NCBI RefSeq assembly: GCF_004379255.2
Contig: NC_056051.1
Span: forward strand, 25,785,267-25,849,266
Length of the DNA stretch: 64,000 bases
Direction of reading: 5' to 3'
DNA from: Salvia splendens
Taxonomy: Eukaryota; Streptophyta; Magnoliopsida; Lamiales; Lamiaceae
Made by a program: the position numbers and the translations under genes. The stretch's first letter is position 1, and each line of letters begins with the position of its first letter. Of the stretch, positions 1 to 9,880 are shown piece by piece. The notes beneath the pieces are model-generated. The model saw only the letters and a program-made list of their open reading frames with translations, was not told where the DNA came from and made no database searches.

Positions 1-189
1 CTAATTTCATTTACAGAGGAGATAATGGTGACTAAAGCAGACTTTTGCTCACAAAAAAGCACCACATTTACTGGAGTTTGCCATGATTCAGACTTATCAA
101 GGGGCATATGCTCCTTAGCTTGTCAGAGAGAAAACTACTTATTTGGTGATTGCGAAATCTTAGATTGTATCTGCAAGTATAGATGCTAG
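1..189 (+). CDS. Defensin-like peptide, last exon (partial)
   Basis: The window opens in an intron ending ttacag at 11-16. The exon runs from 17 to a TAG at 187-189. It encodes a short mature peptide with eight cysteines spaced C-x10-C-x9-C-x3-C-x9-C-x4-C-x-C-x3-C. CxxxC followed by CxC is the cysteine-stabilised alpha-beta signature of plant defensins and defensin-like (DEFL) peptides. Family knowledge: most plant defensin genes have one phase-1 intron inside the signal peptide and are secreted antimicrobial or signalling peptides. This exon needs one base from the previous exon, so it fits that structure. The C2-C3 loop (9 residues) is longer than the usual 5-6, so this is a DEFL rather than a classical defensin. 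The signal-peptide exon lies outside the window. Confidence 0.75.
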   Translation, partial: LISFTEEIMVTKADFCSQKSTTFTGVCHDSDLSRGICSLACQRENYLFGDCEILDCICKYRC

Positions 190-1431
190 TAGAATGGAAC
201 TTAGATTTTGTTGCCAATATTAGGCATCAGAATTTATGTATTTTGATATAAATGTTGCCAATAATAATATCGAAATGGAAATTTAATTTTGAATTTCCCA
301 CATTTCCCCCTTTGTGAGTCTTACTTTGAAGCTTGAACTAAGAAAGCGAGGTGTTAAAATGACCGGGTTTCATCTTTTGAGTCACAAAATGCTCGGGCTA
401 TACCGGTCGGCTTGCATATCTAAATCATACTATGAGGTTTAGAAACAAAATACCAAATACGGAGTTTAGGTTTTTTAATTGTCGTGTTCATGTACATAAC
501 GATGTCAATATACGACGTTTTGTACACGATAAGACAATCTCAAAAACTGAAAACTCGCAATTTAATATTCAATTTTCAAGTATTTTGTTAGCCTATGAAT
601 TTTTTTGAGGATAATAACTTTTAAAATATTGTATTTTTTGTCAAATTCTAATTTTCATAATAATAAAGTTAAATGAAGTATATTTTCAGTTTTATCTGAT
701 TGTACAAACCTAATGTACATGTTGACCATGGAATGCAAAAAATAAAATACTTTATAATGCAGGAAATAAAAGAGTGGTAAATTTGTACATTGTATTGGCT
801 TAATAATTTTATTCAATTATGTGTCACCTTTAAATAAATCCAATTCTAATATGTAATCAACTTTTTCTTGGACTCCAAACCACAAATATCTTTTACTTTT
901 CTAATAAACCTTTTCTTAAACCCCAAGCTAATATCTTTTCTTTTTATAACAGTATACTCTCATTTCAATAACAAATAAACCATCTTGATTCACTCACAAA
1001 TAATTATGCATGGAATAATTCAATATACGATGTTTTGTTTTGCACAAGGATAAGACAACCACAAAACTTAAAACCTTCCATTTTCAAGTCTTAATATAAT
1101 TGATAACAATTTAAACAAATTTTGTGATCTAAATTATTATTTTCTTCACAATTATAGCTAAGCTACCTAGCGCAAGCCCATCGGGCTGATTTGGGTCTTG
1201 AGTCGGGCCCGGCTGCCCACTTTTCTCTAGACTACAAATACATATCTCAATCCACCCAATTTTAAAGTGATACTACTTTATTTCTGCAATTAATACTAAG
1301 AAAAAGAAAAAGAAAAAAAATACAAATTATTTAGCAATTGATCAGTTTCATAGATCGAACATTAAGCACTTACATGCTTATTTAACATTATACAAACATT
1401 TGTTTAATTATTTTCTCAATCATTAACTAAG
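190..1431. other. Intergenic, AT-rich
   Basis: No gene-like signal seen. The stretch separates the defensin-like gene from the convergent HSP20-like gene and contains only AT-rich sequence and short A-rich runs near 1300. Confidence 0.5.
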
Positions 1432-1847
1432 TTAACGATTAAGCCAAGCAACATATATCGCAACTAATATTGCAATTAGAAATGCAATTTTCTCCATACT
1501 AGAATTTTGTGTCTCAATAACTGAGGATGGACGCGGTCGTTCATTAAGGTCATTTTTCTTGTATCTGTTCTGATCTTGATCGTCAAATTTAACCCTTTTG
1601 GATTCGGAGCCGGATCCGGAGCCTCCGGGTCCGACCCGTTGACCTAATTCGTTGCTCTTTGGGATGGTCACACAATATATTTGTTCGTCTTCGAATATTC
1701 CCTCGGCGAGCTCGAGGCCGGCCCCGTCAGGAACATCGAATGTCTCCTCGAAACTCAAGTACTTGTTTTCGGTTATCTTGTGGCTCCCACGCACCACTAG
1801 ATGACCGTATTTGTCCATGTGCAGAGTGACGTCGGATGATATAAAAC
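1432..1847 (-). CDS. HSP20-like protein with C-terminal membrane anchor (RTM2-like), last exon
   Basis: The minus-strand exon starts after an acceptor (caatag, 1853-1848) and ends at a stop at 1432. The first ~70 residues look like an alpha-crystallin/HSP20 beta-sandwich: a GhLVVRG-type strand, then KY-SFEETFDVP and a terminal YCVTIPK strand. A Gly/Ser-rich and Lys/Asp-rich linker follows. The last ~19 residues are hydrophobic (KIAFLIAILVAIYVAW), a C-terminal transmembrane anchor. This layout matches plant RTM2-like proteins (RESTRICTED TEV MOVEMENT 2 family), which are membrane-anchored small-HSP relatives. The alpha-crystallin domain begins upstream, so a 5' exon is required; the exon needs one base from it. 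The candidate 5' exon at 2350-2510 does not join in phase at its best donor, so the gene model is uncertain and pseudogenisation cannot be excluded. Confidence 0.55.
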
Positions 1848-2349
1848 CTATTGATGTAAATAATGATAATTCAAATATTAGTATCTTTGTCATGTGATCA
1901 ATCAAAAAGTTATATTCTCCCAAATATTTTAGTAGTACAAATTAGGGATTTTGGGAAAATCACCAAGTTTGGTCGATTTTTAGTCTATCTCACAAATTAA
2001 AAATTTATCGATACATTTTTCACGATTGTCACATAATCTCAAAATTAGGGATGATGTGTCAGACGGAAAATAGTATGTAGAATAAATATTAGGCTACATA
2101 AACGACACCGTTTATAATACACCTAGTCAACTACGTTTTTAATTTTTAAACATATGTGAGCAACATCAATAAATTCTAACATGTACCACGTCACAAATTT
2201 TCACCACAAGACAAATGAAAAAAGTGTCAAAGTTATGATATAATTGAGATTGACTAGAAAGTAACTAAAATTTGTGATTTTTCTGATAATTTAACTTGCA
2301 AATTAAATGGATAAATGAATGACTTATATGATACCGGGAAGAGTTAAAC

Positions 2350-2510
2350 GCAGGTAATGAAAATCTAAATCTTGATCCCATTTGTGTGGCGGTGAAATCT
2401 CTCTGAACATCAAGCTTGAATCTTTCTTTTCTAGATTTCTCACCACCTTCTCCATTTTTGTCTGTGTTTTCACTGATATTTGAATGCATATGTTGTGTTA
2501 TGTCATGCAA
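2350..2510 (-). CDS. Candidate first exon of the RTM2-like gene
   Basis: A minus-strand ORF from an ATG at 2510 encodes a Lys/Glu-rich start and then a strand ending FRFSLPAF, resembling the beginning of the HSP20 fold. A possible donor (gc|gttt) lies at 2350/2349 but leaves two bases, while the downstream exon needs one. Another GT a little further on would give the right phase at the cost of several extra residues. Supported only by position and weak similarity. Confidence 0.3.
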
Positions 2511-4470
2511 TTTATATATAGTTGTCTGAAAAGTTGGTTGTAAGAAGAATTATGTCATAAAATTAGGAGACTTTGCTTTATCTTGGTATGGAAAGGTTCT
2601 TTACTTATTGATTGGTTAGGGTGGGTTTATTTTCTCAAGTATCACCATGCAAATTCATCAAGAATTCCTTGCTTAGATCACAATGCATTTTTGTATAAAA
2701 GAATTAGTAAGTTTTATCTTCTTTTTCTTGATGGGTAAGTTTTATCTTAATACAATAGTTTTCTCTACCTCTATCTTGGTGATGTATTGATATATTGGAT
2801 GTTCAAATATAAGATTCAGGATATACATGGTATGATATGTAGGATAAGTTCGATATGCAGAACAAGATAATATTGAGATATAATATGGGATAAATCAAAA
2901 TAGACTTTATCTTGAATCGTATTTGTCACGTGAGTGGGAGCAAGATGAATAATCGTGGGACACATGCAATCTTAGCACTTTGGAAACAAGTTGAGATACA
3001 TTGTCATGTGTCAAATTTTAAGGAAAAAGCAGTCGAACAAGATATAAGAACAAACATGATGGTCTCTAATCATAAGTAATAATGAGAACTGAACATCAAC
3101 ATAGAATATGCCACTTGTAGTTTGGATTGGAAGTGAACTACTAATATTGGATCTGAAATAACAATTATCTAATGCAATATTTGATGGTGGTGTCCGGATT
3201 AACATTCATCAACTTGATTTGATCGATATCAAAACCAAATTCAATAAAACTTCAAGTTGGTTTGATGATGATGACTCCTTTTGCTCGATTCAATTAAAAG
3301 CAAGTCATACTCAGACCAAATTTCAATTTTTCTCATTCATAGATGTGCCTACCTAACTAATTCATTTAATTTGTTTACACTCCTAATATAGTCTAAGTTA
3401 ACTGTCACATTTGTAAGGTATACTCCCTTCGTCCTATTAAATATACAATATTTGAGAATTGACACATATTTTATATAGTGTTGTTTTGTAAATTAATGAA
3501 GAGAGAGTAAAATAAAGAGATGAAAAAATAGAAATATAGATGTTTCTATTTTTGGAAACGTTTTATTTTTAATGGAACAATCCAAAAAGAAAAATGTTTC
3601 ATTTTTAAAAGGACAGATGGAGTATATAGCACAAACTCTTCAATAATAATGGCAAATAGTTTTGCCGACATAAACGATGGTTTGATAAAAGTTTAATTAG
3701 TTGCAAAATAAATTATGTATATATCATACATTAAGTAGAGAATCCCATCACAAACTTCATCGTCTAAACTCTATAGTATATGTGTTGGACGTGATAACAA
3801 TCATCAATATATATACTTGTTTAAATTTCTAATTTTTTATTTATTAAATCCATTAGATATACTAACACAAGGAAACTGCATCTTTCTATGCAGAAAGCAA
3901 TTATATTTGTATAATAAACACTATGTCTCAGCAAAGATAATCAATTTTATTGTTTGATTTATGTCAATGAAGATGACTTATTTTATGAAAAGAAAACTTT
4001 ATTTCCTACATCCCCCAAAATAAAAATTTTATGGACTATATGAATTTTAATACTAAAAATTAGTAAAATATGAAAGATAAAAAGAAAATTGGATTGTAAT
4101 ATTGTTAGCAGAGAATTAAAATTGAAAATTGCCAAAAATAAAAGTTGACTAATTTTATGCCAAATACTAAAATGAAAAAAAATAAAACTATTATTTGTAG
4201 GACTAGGAAATATTATCTTTTAGATTATTCTATTCCAATTTTACACATAAAACAAACTATATAAAATCAATATTATACCATAATTAATCATATTTAATTA
4301 TGAAAAAATGGGAAAAAAATATAAAGATTTATTCCTATCAAAGAAGGGCCCAGCTGAGAGAGACCATTAATGGTGATTGCCAGTGAGAAGGTGGGGGCCA
4401 CCTCTTTGAGCCATGACATCAATATAAATATTTGTATACGTATAAAATACAAAATACATATTTACACGCC
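2511..4470. other. Intergenic between RTM2-like gene and UBC gene
   Basis: AT-rich. Apart from the Stowaway-like MITE at 3423-3622, I see nothing gene-like. The right end is the UBC promoter. Confidence 0.45.
3423..3622. mobile_element. Stowaway-like MITE
   Basis: About 200 bp bounded by imperfect terminal inverted repeats (ctcccttcgtcct at the left, aggacagatggag at the right) and flanked by TA on both sides. This is the structure of Stowaway (Tc1/mariner) MITEs. It lies in the intergenic region upstream of the UBC gene. Confidence 0.6.
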
Positions 4471-4478
4471 ATATATAC
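4471..4478 (+). promoter_or_regulatory. Putative TATA box of the UBC gene
   Basis: The sequence atatatac lies about 30 bases before a pyrimidine-rich stretch (ccctttcgctttcttcac type) that looks like a 5'UTR. Inferred from position only. Confidence 0.35.
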
Positions 4479-4566
4479 CAATACAGAGATTCGATTTTTC
4501 CTCTTTCCCTTCGCTTTCTTCACTCCAGCTCCATCCCTGCTCTCCAACACGACTTCACTCAAAAGG

Positions 4567-4988
4567 GTATTGTGTTCATACAACTCTCCCCTTTCTGAAT
4601 TTAATGAATCAATCGTTAATTAGATCTTTTTTGTTTCGGAATTTTGATTTTGATGGGGGTGAATTTAATTGAGCAGTTGGATCCTCATATTTGGTGCTGA
4701 TTAACCCTAATCTCTATGCTTTTCAAAAATTTGATTGATTGCTGCCTTTTGTGTGCCCTAATTGTTCTAATCTACAAAATTGCCTTTGTTAAATGTTAAT
4801 TTCACTTGTCTTTGGCTTCGGCTGTGATGAATTGTTGTGACGGTGAGCTGAATTCATGCTTGTGATCGAGTCAATTTTGGATTATGAATGGATACTGTCT
4901 AAAAAGGATCTGCTTTTGAGGTTGTGTTACTTGCTTAATCGGATTGATTGTTCGTTAGGATAGTAGATAAACCGCGGTGCTTCTGCAG
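4567..4988 (+). other. 5'UTR intron of the UBC gene
   Basis: The pyrimidine-rich leader ends at a GT donor (aaaagg|gtattg). The next good acceptor, ttctgcag at 4981-4988, precedes the start codon by eight bases. The interval is T-rich like plant introns. A leader intron is common in plant E2 genes. Small ATG-started ORFs near 4370-4670 overlap the promoter and leader and are not genes. Confidence 0.6.
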
Positions 4989-4996
4989 GGAATAAT

Positions 4997-7413
4997 ATGT
5001 CGACTCCGTCTCGAAAGAGACTGATGAGGGACTTTAAGAGGTTGCAGCATGACCCGCCTGCTGGTATCAGTGGGGCGCCGCAAGACAACAACATTATGCT
5101 CTGGAATGCTGTTATATTCGGGTTAGTTCGTTGATTAGTACGCTTTAGTCAAGTGGAAAGTTCATTTCTAATGGATCATATCGCTTTAATGTTGCTTTGA
5201 AACTTATTTCTATGCGATTGAGCAGGTGATTGTATTTGTTTGCCTATGTAGCCCGTATGAGTGTGGCTGGATATGCTAATTCGTGGTTTCTTTTGTTGTT
5301 TTGGATTGCAGTCCTGATGATACGCCATGGGATGGAGGTCAGTCATAATACCGAAACCTACCAGCCTATCTTTCCTTATATTCACTTGCTTATTTCCATT
5401 TTTTGCATATTTGCTACAAACGAGCATGTTTGCTTGTTATAGATTCATGGAATGTTAGGTCTTTCATGTGCCTATTTAGTAGTACTCCATCTATCCCATT
5501 ATAAGTGGCTTGTTTTTTTGGCATGTAGATTAGAAAGTTGTATTTTTGTGTGTGTATAAAGTAATGTGGCCCGCAAGTTTTGAGCCACTTTTTGTGCTTA
5601 AAGAAGGTTATTTTTTTTAGGAATGAACCATTAATAGTGGGATGCCCAAAATGGATTGCAAGCCACTTAAATGGGACATATAATAGATGCTTCTGATATT
5701 AAGATGATTAAATACCATAGATTTTAAGAGAAATGGTTGTCATTATAAATCTCATTACGATGATCATTTTGGCCTCTAGTGGATATGAATGTTATATGAA
5801 CCGATTCTTTAGGGTCCTGGGTTTCACTAAACAACCTATTTATGCTAACTTAAGTTTTTCTTGATGCCCAATAATCCAATTTAGTGGTGAGTCAATACAT
5901 TTAGGTTGTCTGATTATCAAAACACCCGTTTTATGCAATTGTACACTTTGTTTATTTTTGAGCTAGTATTTATGCCATGCTCAGATGACATGCACAGTGC
6001 TTTTTAAGGTTATGATACCTAAGTTTACACTCTTTAATATTATAAGTATGTTTTTTCTTTCATCCTGCTTATTATAAGAGATATTTTGGTGGCTTAAATG
6101 CCTTGGCCATGCTTTGAATTCGACAGGTACGTTCAAGTTGACCCTTCAGTTCACGGAAGATTATCCAAACAAGCCACCAACAGTTCGATTTGTTTCTAGA
6201 ATGTTCCACCCAAATAGTAAGCCACTGCACGGCGGTTCAATAATCTCATATATTAGTTTATCCCGTGCTTAAATTTATCTGGTTGATTCAGTTTATGCGG
6301 ATGGAAGTATATGTTTGGACATTCTTCAAAATCAGTGGAGTCCTATTTATGATGTTGCAGCTATACTCACTTCAATCCAGGTAAATATACAGCCATTTGT
6401 TACCATGTTATAATGCTAGGTAAAATGTCTAGGTTGGAGAACTGATGGATAGAATGATATTTTGTTGCTTGCATTCTTGATAAAACGAACAATTTGATGG
6501 AGTACTTTATATACTTGGGAAGTGATGATATCAGTTATAAAAAATTTCCCTTTTCATCTTTCCTAGGTGTTGATTTGGCTTCTTAATATCATCACATCAC
6601 TTCAATTTTTGTTTATCACATACTACCTCCGTATTTTAAAAATAGCAACTCTTTCCATTTTAATCCGTCTCTTAAAAATAGAAACTTTCAAACTTTATAT
6701 TTTAGAAAATCTTTAAACCCCTATACATTAATTTATTTTCCACTTATACTTCTGCAATAAAGTGGACCCCACAACCCACTAACATTAATTCTATTACTTT
6801 TTCTTTTCCTCTCTCTTACTTTACCCATTTTTCTCTTCTTCTCTCTTGCTTTCCCAATTTTTTCTTTTATTCTCTCTTACTTTACCAATTGTGCATTAAA
6901 ACCCGTGCCGTTTCAAATGTTTCTATTTTTAAAATACGGATGTAGTATTGTTTTTGTTTATCATCTTTCCTAATATTTCTTGACAATCATGTGATTTAAG
7001 CGGCCTCATTGCTAGTAGTTTCGTTATGTTTACTTAATCCTTACAACTATAGAAAACCATCCACATAAAAAGATTGTGGGAACCCTCTAAAACCCTCTGC
7101 AGCTTAGGATTGTTTAACGTTGTTAGAATGGCAATACTGCAAAGAAAGGCTTTTGGAGATATTTTGCTGCAATGTGGCCTTATTTTCTTTTGCGATACGC
7201 ATGAAAGACTTGTTTGATTTACATGAGCAATGATATGTTGTTCATCAACGGAAAAGGTTGACATCCCATTTTGATTTTTTGCAGTCATTGCTGTGTGATC
7301 CAAATCCGAATTCCCCTGCAAATTCTGAAGCTGCTCGGATGTTCAGTGAGAATAAGAGAGAATACAATCGCAGAGTGAGGGAGATCGTCGAGCAGAGCTG
7401 GACGGCTGACTAA
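4997..7413 (+). CDS. UBC2: Ubiquitin-conjugating enzyme E2, RAD6/UBC2 type
   Basis: Coding exons: 4997-5121, 5312-5337, 6127-6216, 6292-6380 and 7285-7413, all with GT/AG borders. The spliced length is 459 nt, giving exactly 152 residues, the family length. The protein begins [17 protein letters not shown] and carries the E2 hallmarks: an HPN motif, then the active-site Cys88 in [14 protein letters not shown], and a short C-terminus ending in EQSWTAD. In plants UBC1/2/3 proteins (RAD6 homologues) accept ubiquitin from E1 and act with HUB1/2 RING ligases to monoubiquitinate histone H2B, and in post-replication DNA repair. They act in nucleus and cytosol. Introns 3 and 5 contain Stowaway-like MITEs. 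The orthology call is firm; which of UBC1/2/3 it equals is not decided. Confidence 0.96.
5485..5689. mobile_element. Stowaway-like MITE in a UBC intron
   Basis: Imperfect inverted repeat: ctccatctatcccattataagtg near the left end and cacttaaatgggacatataa near the right end, about 205 bp, within the intron between 5338 and 6126. The termini have decayed. Confidence 0.45.
6623..6945. mobile_element. Stowaway-like MITE in a UBC intron
   Basis: Inverted termini ctacctccgtattttaaa / tttaaaatacggatgtag enclose 323 bp and are flanked by TA dinucleotides (6621-6622 and 6946-6947). It lies in the last intron of the UBC gene. The interior is pyrimidine-rich, as is common in this MITE type. Confidence 0.65.
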
Positions 7414-8429
7414 ACCTTATCGCATGGTGAGTGAGTCGAGGGCGTATGTATTGGGGTGTTTCTCTCTTTGAGTTGGATTAAAGCTATTTAGCTTATAAAT
7501 CATGCCAAGACTGCTGCATTATATCCCTGTAAATTTTCGAATTTCAATGACCACTGCGTGACTGGAAAATTGTAATGAATATTACTTGGAACATCAATCT
7601 TATTTTGCAATGTTATTTGAATTACTGCCTATGATTTTGCCACATGTGAAATAGTAGTGCTCTGTACTTCTTATCTCCTGACTTTAATAATGATTCATTT
7701 AAGTTTTAGACGAGAATTAATAAAGTTGTGTTTATCTAGTTAAATACAGTAATATACAACTCACTTAATTTGAGACAAAGAAGTACTATATTCCCTATAA
7801 AAAGTAGCCTCAAAATTTTTTTTTTTGGGGTAATTGAATGAACTTGATTTGACCTAAGATTATTGAAAGGAAAATTTACCTTATTTCAAATTCCCATTTG
7901 TCAAGGTTCTCAAACCTCATTGCATACGTAACTTCCAACTTCTAAATCAAGAAAATCCAATAGATCCTTTCCGTCTCTATATTTATTTCTGCACAATTCC
8001 GTAAAACTTCTAGAGGAAAGTTCTAAGTTTGCTTTTTTTAGTTGAACATCTTTTTTTCAAAAGATAGAATGTCATCTCTATGAAATATAGTTACATTTTG
8101 CCATTTTGAGATAGTCAAAAAAATAATTTTATTTCTATACATGGAAAGTTTCTATTTCGTATTTTACCTATTTTTTCTCTTATCTTCATACTTTACCTAC
8201 CTTTTTTACATATCTATTTTATTTTATCTATTTTTTTCTCTTTCCCTCCTATTTTACCAATTTCTTATTAAACTTTGTGGTTCACAAATATGATTATTTT
8301 TTTGGAGGGAAGGAGTAATAAAAATACGGGGTGAAAATGATAAACAATTAGTGAATAAAGTAGTAGTACTGTTTTTTGAATTAATAGTAGGTAGTTAATT
8401 AGAATTATAAATTTATGTTTTTAGTGACT
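7414..8429. other. UBC 3' flank and intergenic
   Basis: The 3'UTR of the UBC gene continues past 7413. From ~7780 to 8320 the sequence is T-rich with decayed MITE-like termini (gtactatattccctataaaa; ggagggaaggagtaat). No gene seen. Confidence 0.35.
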
Positions 8430-8760
8430 ATTTCACGAAATGGGAAATGGTCCAGATCATACTTTTTGTTTCGTCGTTCTTGAGCTGTGTCATTAAAAAA
8501 AGAGAAAGAGAAAGATAATTCTCCTTTCTATATTGAAATAAGACTTGAGATGACAAGTCTCGTTTACAAATCAACTACACCAAATTAATAAATTTCCATG
8601 CATCTGTTATAAATGCTGACATCAGACTCAACCAAACATAGGCCTAACAATATATAATAAGCACTAATATCCACAAAGTCACACATATCCAAACCAAAAA
8701 TCTTTCTCCACATTAAAAAAATTGTAGTATTCAAAATTTGGGACTAATTTCTTTCGTTTA
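8430..8760. repeat. Duplicated CYP94 upstream segment, unit 1
   Basis: This stretch aligns by eye with 15130-15490 upstream of the third P450 gene: shared blocks include the ctgatcatacttt / gatcatacttttt region, tcataattctcct, a aagtctcgtt(t/c)acaaatcaac block and ccaaattaataaa. It therefore belongs to the ancestral duplicated unit. The Harbinger fragment starting at 8777 interrupts the unit. Confidence 0.6.
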
Positions 8761-8776
8761 TATTACATCTATCTTA

Positions 8777-9650
8777 GACCATCCGCAATGGGCGGACGAT
8801 GGCACGCCCGATGGCGCGCATCGTCCGCGCCATTCATCGTCCGCCCCCATTGTGGGTGTGTGGCATAGGCCGCGGACGATAGTCGCGGTCTATGCTTCGG
8901 GCGCGACTTAAACCGCGGACGATTGCCATCGTCCGCGCCATCGCCCGCTCCATTGCGGACGTCGCGGACGATGGTCGCGGACGATGGCCATCGTCCGCGA
9001 CATCGTCCGCCCCATTGTGAGGGCCGCAGACGATGGCACGCAGTTTCGTTTTTTTATATAAATCTCGTTTCTCATTCAGTTGTGCATACGAACATATCGA
9101 CTATCTCTCAACATATTCTCTCTCAACATCCAACGAAAATGAATCCCGGCGAAGACACCAATAGTTCTAGTTCATCTGATTCCGGTCGTTCGATTGACGA
9201 AGCATTAGATGCAGCCGTTGAAGAGGCCATGGCGGCATGCTATTCGCAAATGCAGCGCGAGAAGGCGGCGGCTGCAGCGGCGGCTGAGCAAGTCCATCGT
9301 CCTATTCGACATCGGACGTATGTCCGACGCAACCACGAGGAAGCTCACAGGCGTCTGGTTGAAGACTATTTTGCCGATCAACCACGTTGGGGCCCGACTG
9401 TTTTCCGCCGCTGGTTTCGATTGTCGAGGTACCTTTTTCTCAGCATTGTTCGTACATTGTCTTCACGTGAAGAATACTTCACGTTTCGGGAGGACGCCAT
9501 CGGGAAACCCGGCCTTACACCATTGCAAAAGTGCACGACTGCTATTCACGTTTTGGGAGGACGCCATCGGGAAACCCCACTGCTGATGGTCTTTAATTAT
9601 CATTACCAAACTTTTCTCCTTTATTTGCATTGGTATGTTCTACCATGATC
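8777..9650 (+). mobile_element. PIF/Harbinger element fragment in the CYP94 copy-1 promoter
   Basis: It starts with the terminal sequence gaccatccgcaatgggcgga after a TTA (8774-8776), the target preferred by PIF/Harbinger. A GC-rich leader with repeated gcggacgat words follows. From an ATG at 9139 an ORF encodes an acidic Ser-rich start, an Ala-rich stretch, then a block (RRNHEEAHRRLVEDYF, RWGPTVFRRWFRLSR, LTPLQKCTTAI) recognisable as the N-terminal part of plant HARBI1-like transposases. The DDE nuclease domain is missing: similarity ends after ~150 residues, where a 33-bp segment recurs, and the ORF stops at 9648. No right terminal repeat seen. The corresponding place upstream of P450 copy 3 has no such sequence, so this is an insertion. 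Confidence 0.75.
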
Positions 9651-9880
9651 TAATTTGCACTGGGGCTTAAAGAAACAATATTACCAGTTCAATTCAATGT
9701 AAAGATTCATATAATCACATGAGTTTTTAACTTTTAATAGACTTCATCAACTCGTTGGCAAGAAATCTAGATTTTTGTGATAGCCTCAAGTTTTTTACTC
9801 ATTTCATGTTCACACAAGACAAAACACTTCATAAATACTCAATCCAAATAAATTCAATTCACATCCAAATTCTGAAAAAA

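Noticed and set aside
4370..4672. 100-codon and 63-codon ORFs before the UBC gene
   Set aside because: They cover the TATA region, leader and leader intron; composition is not coding and no family is recognisable.
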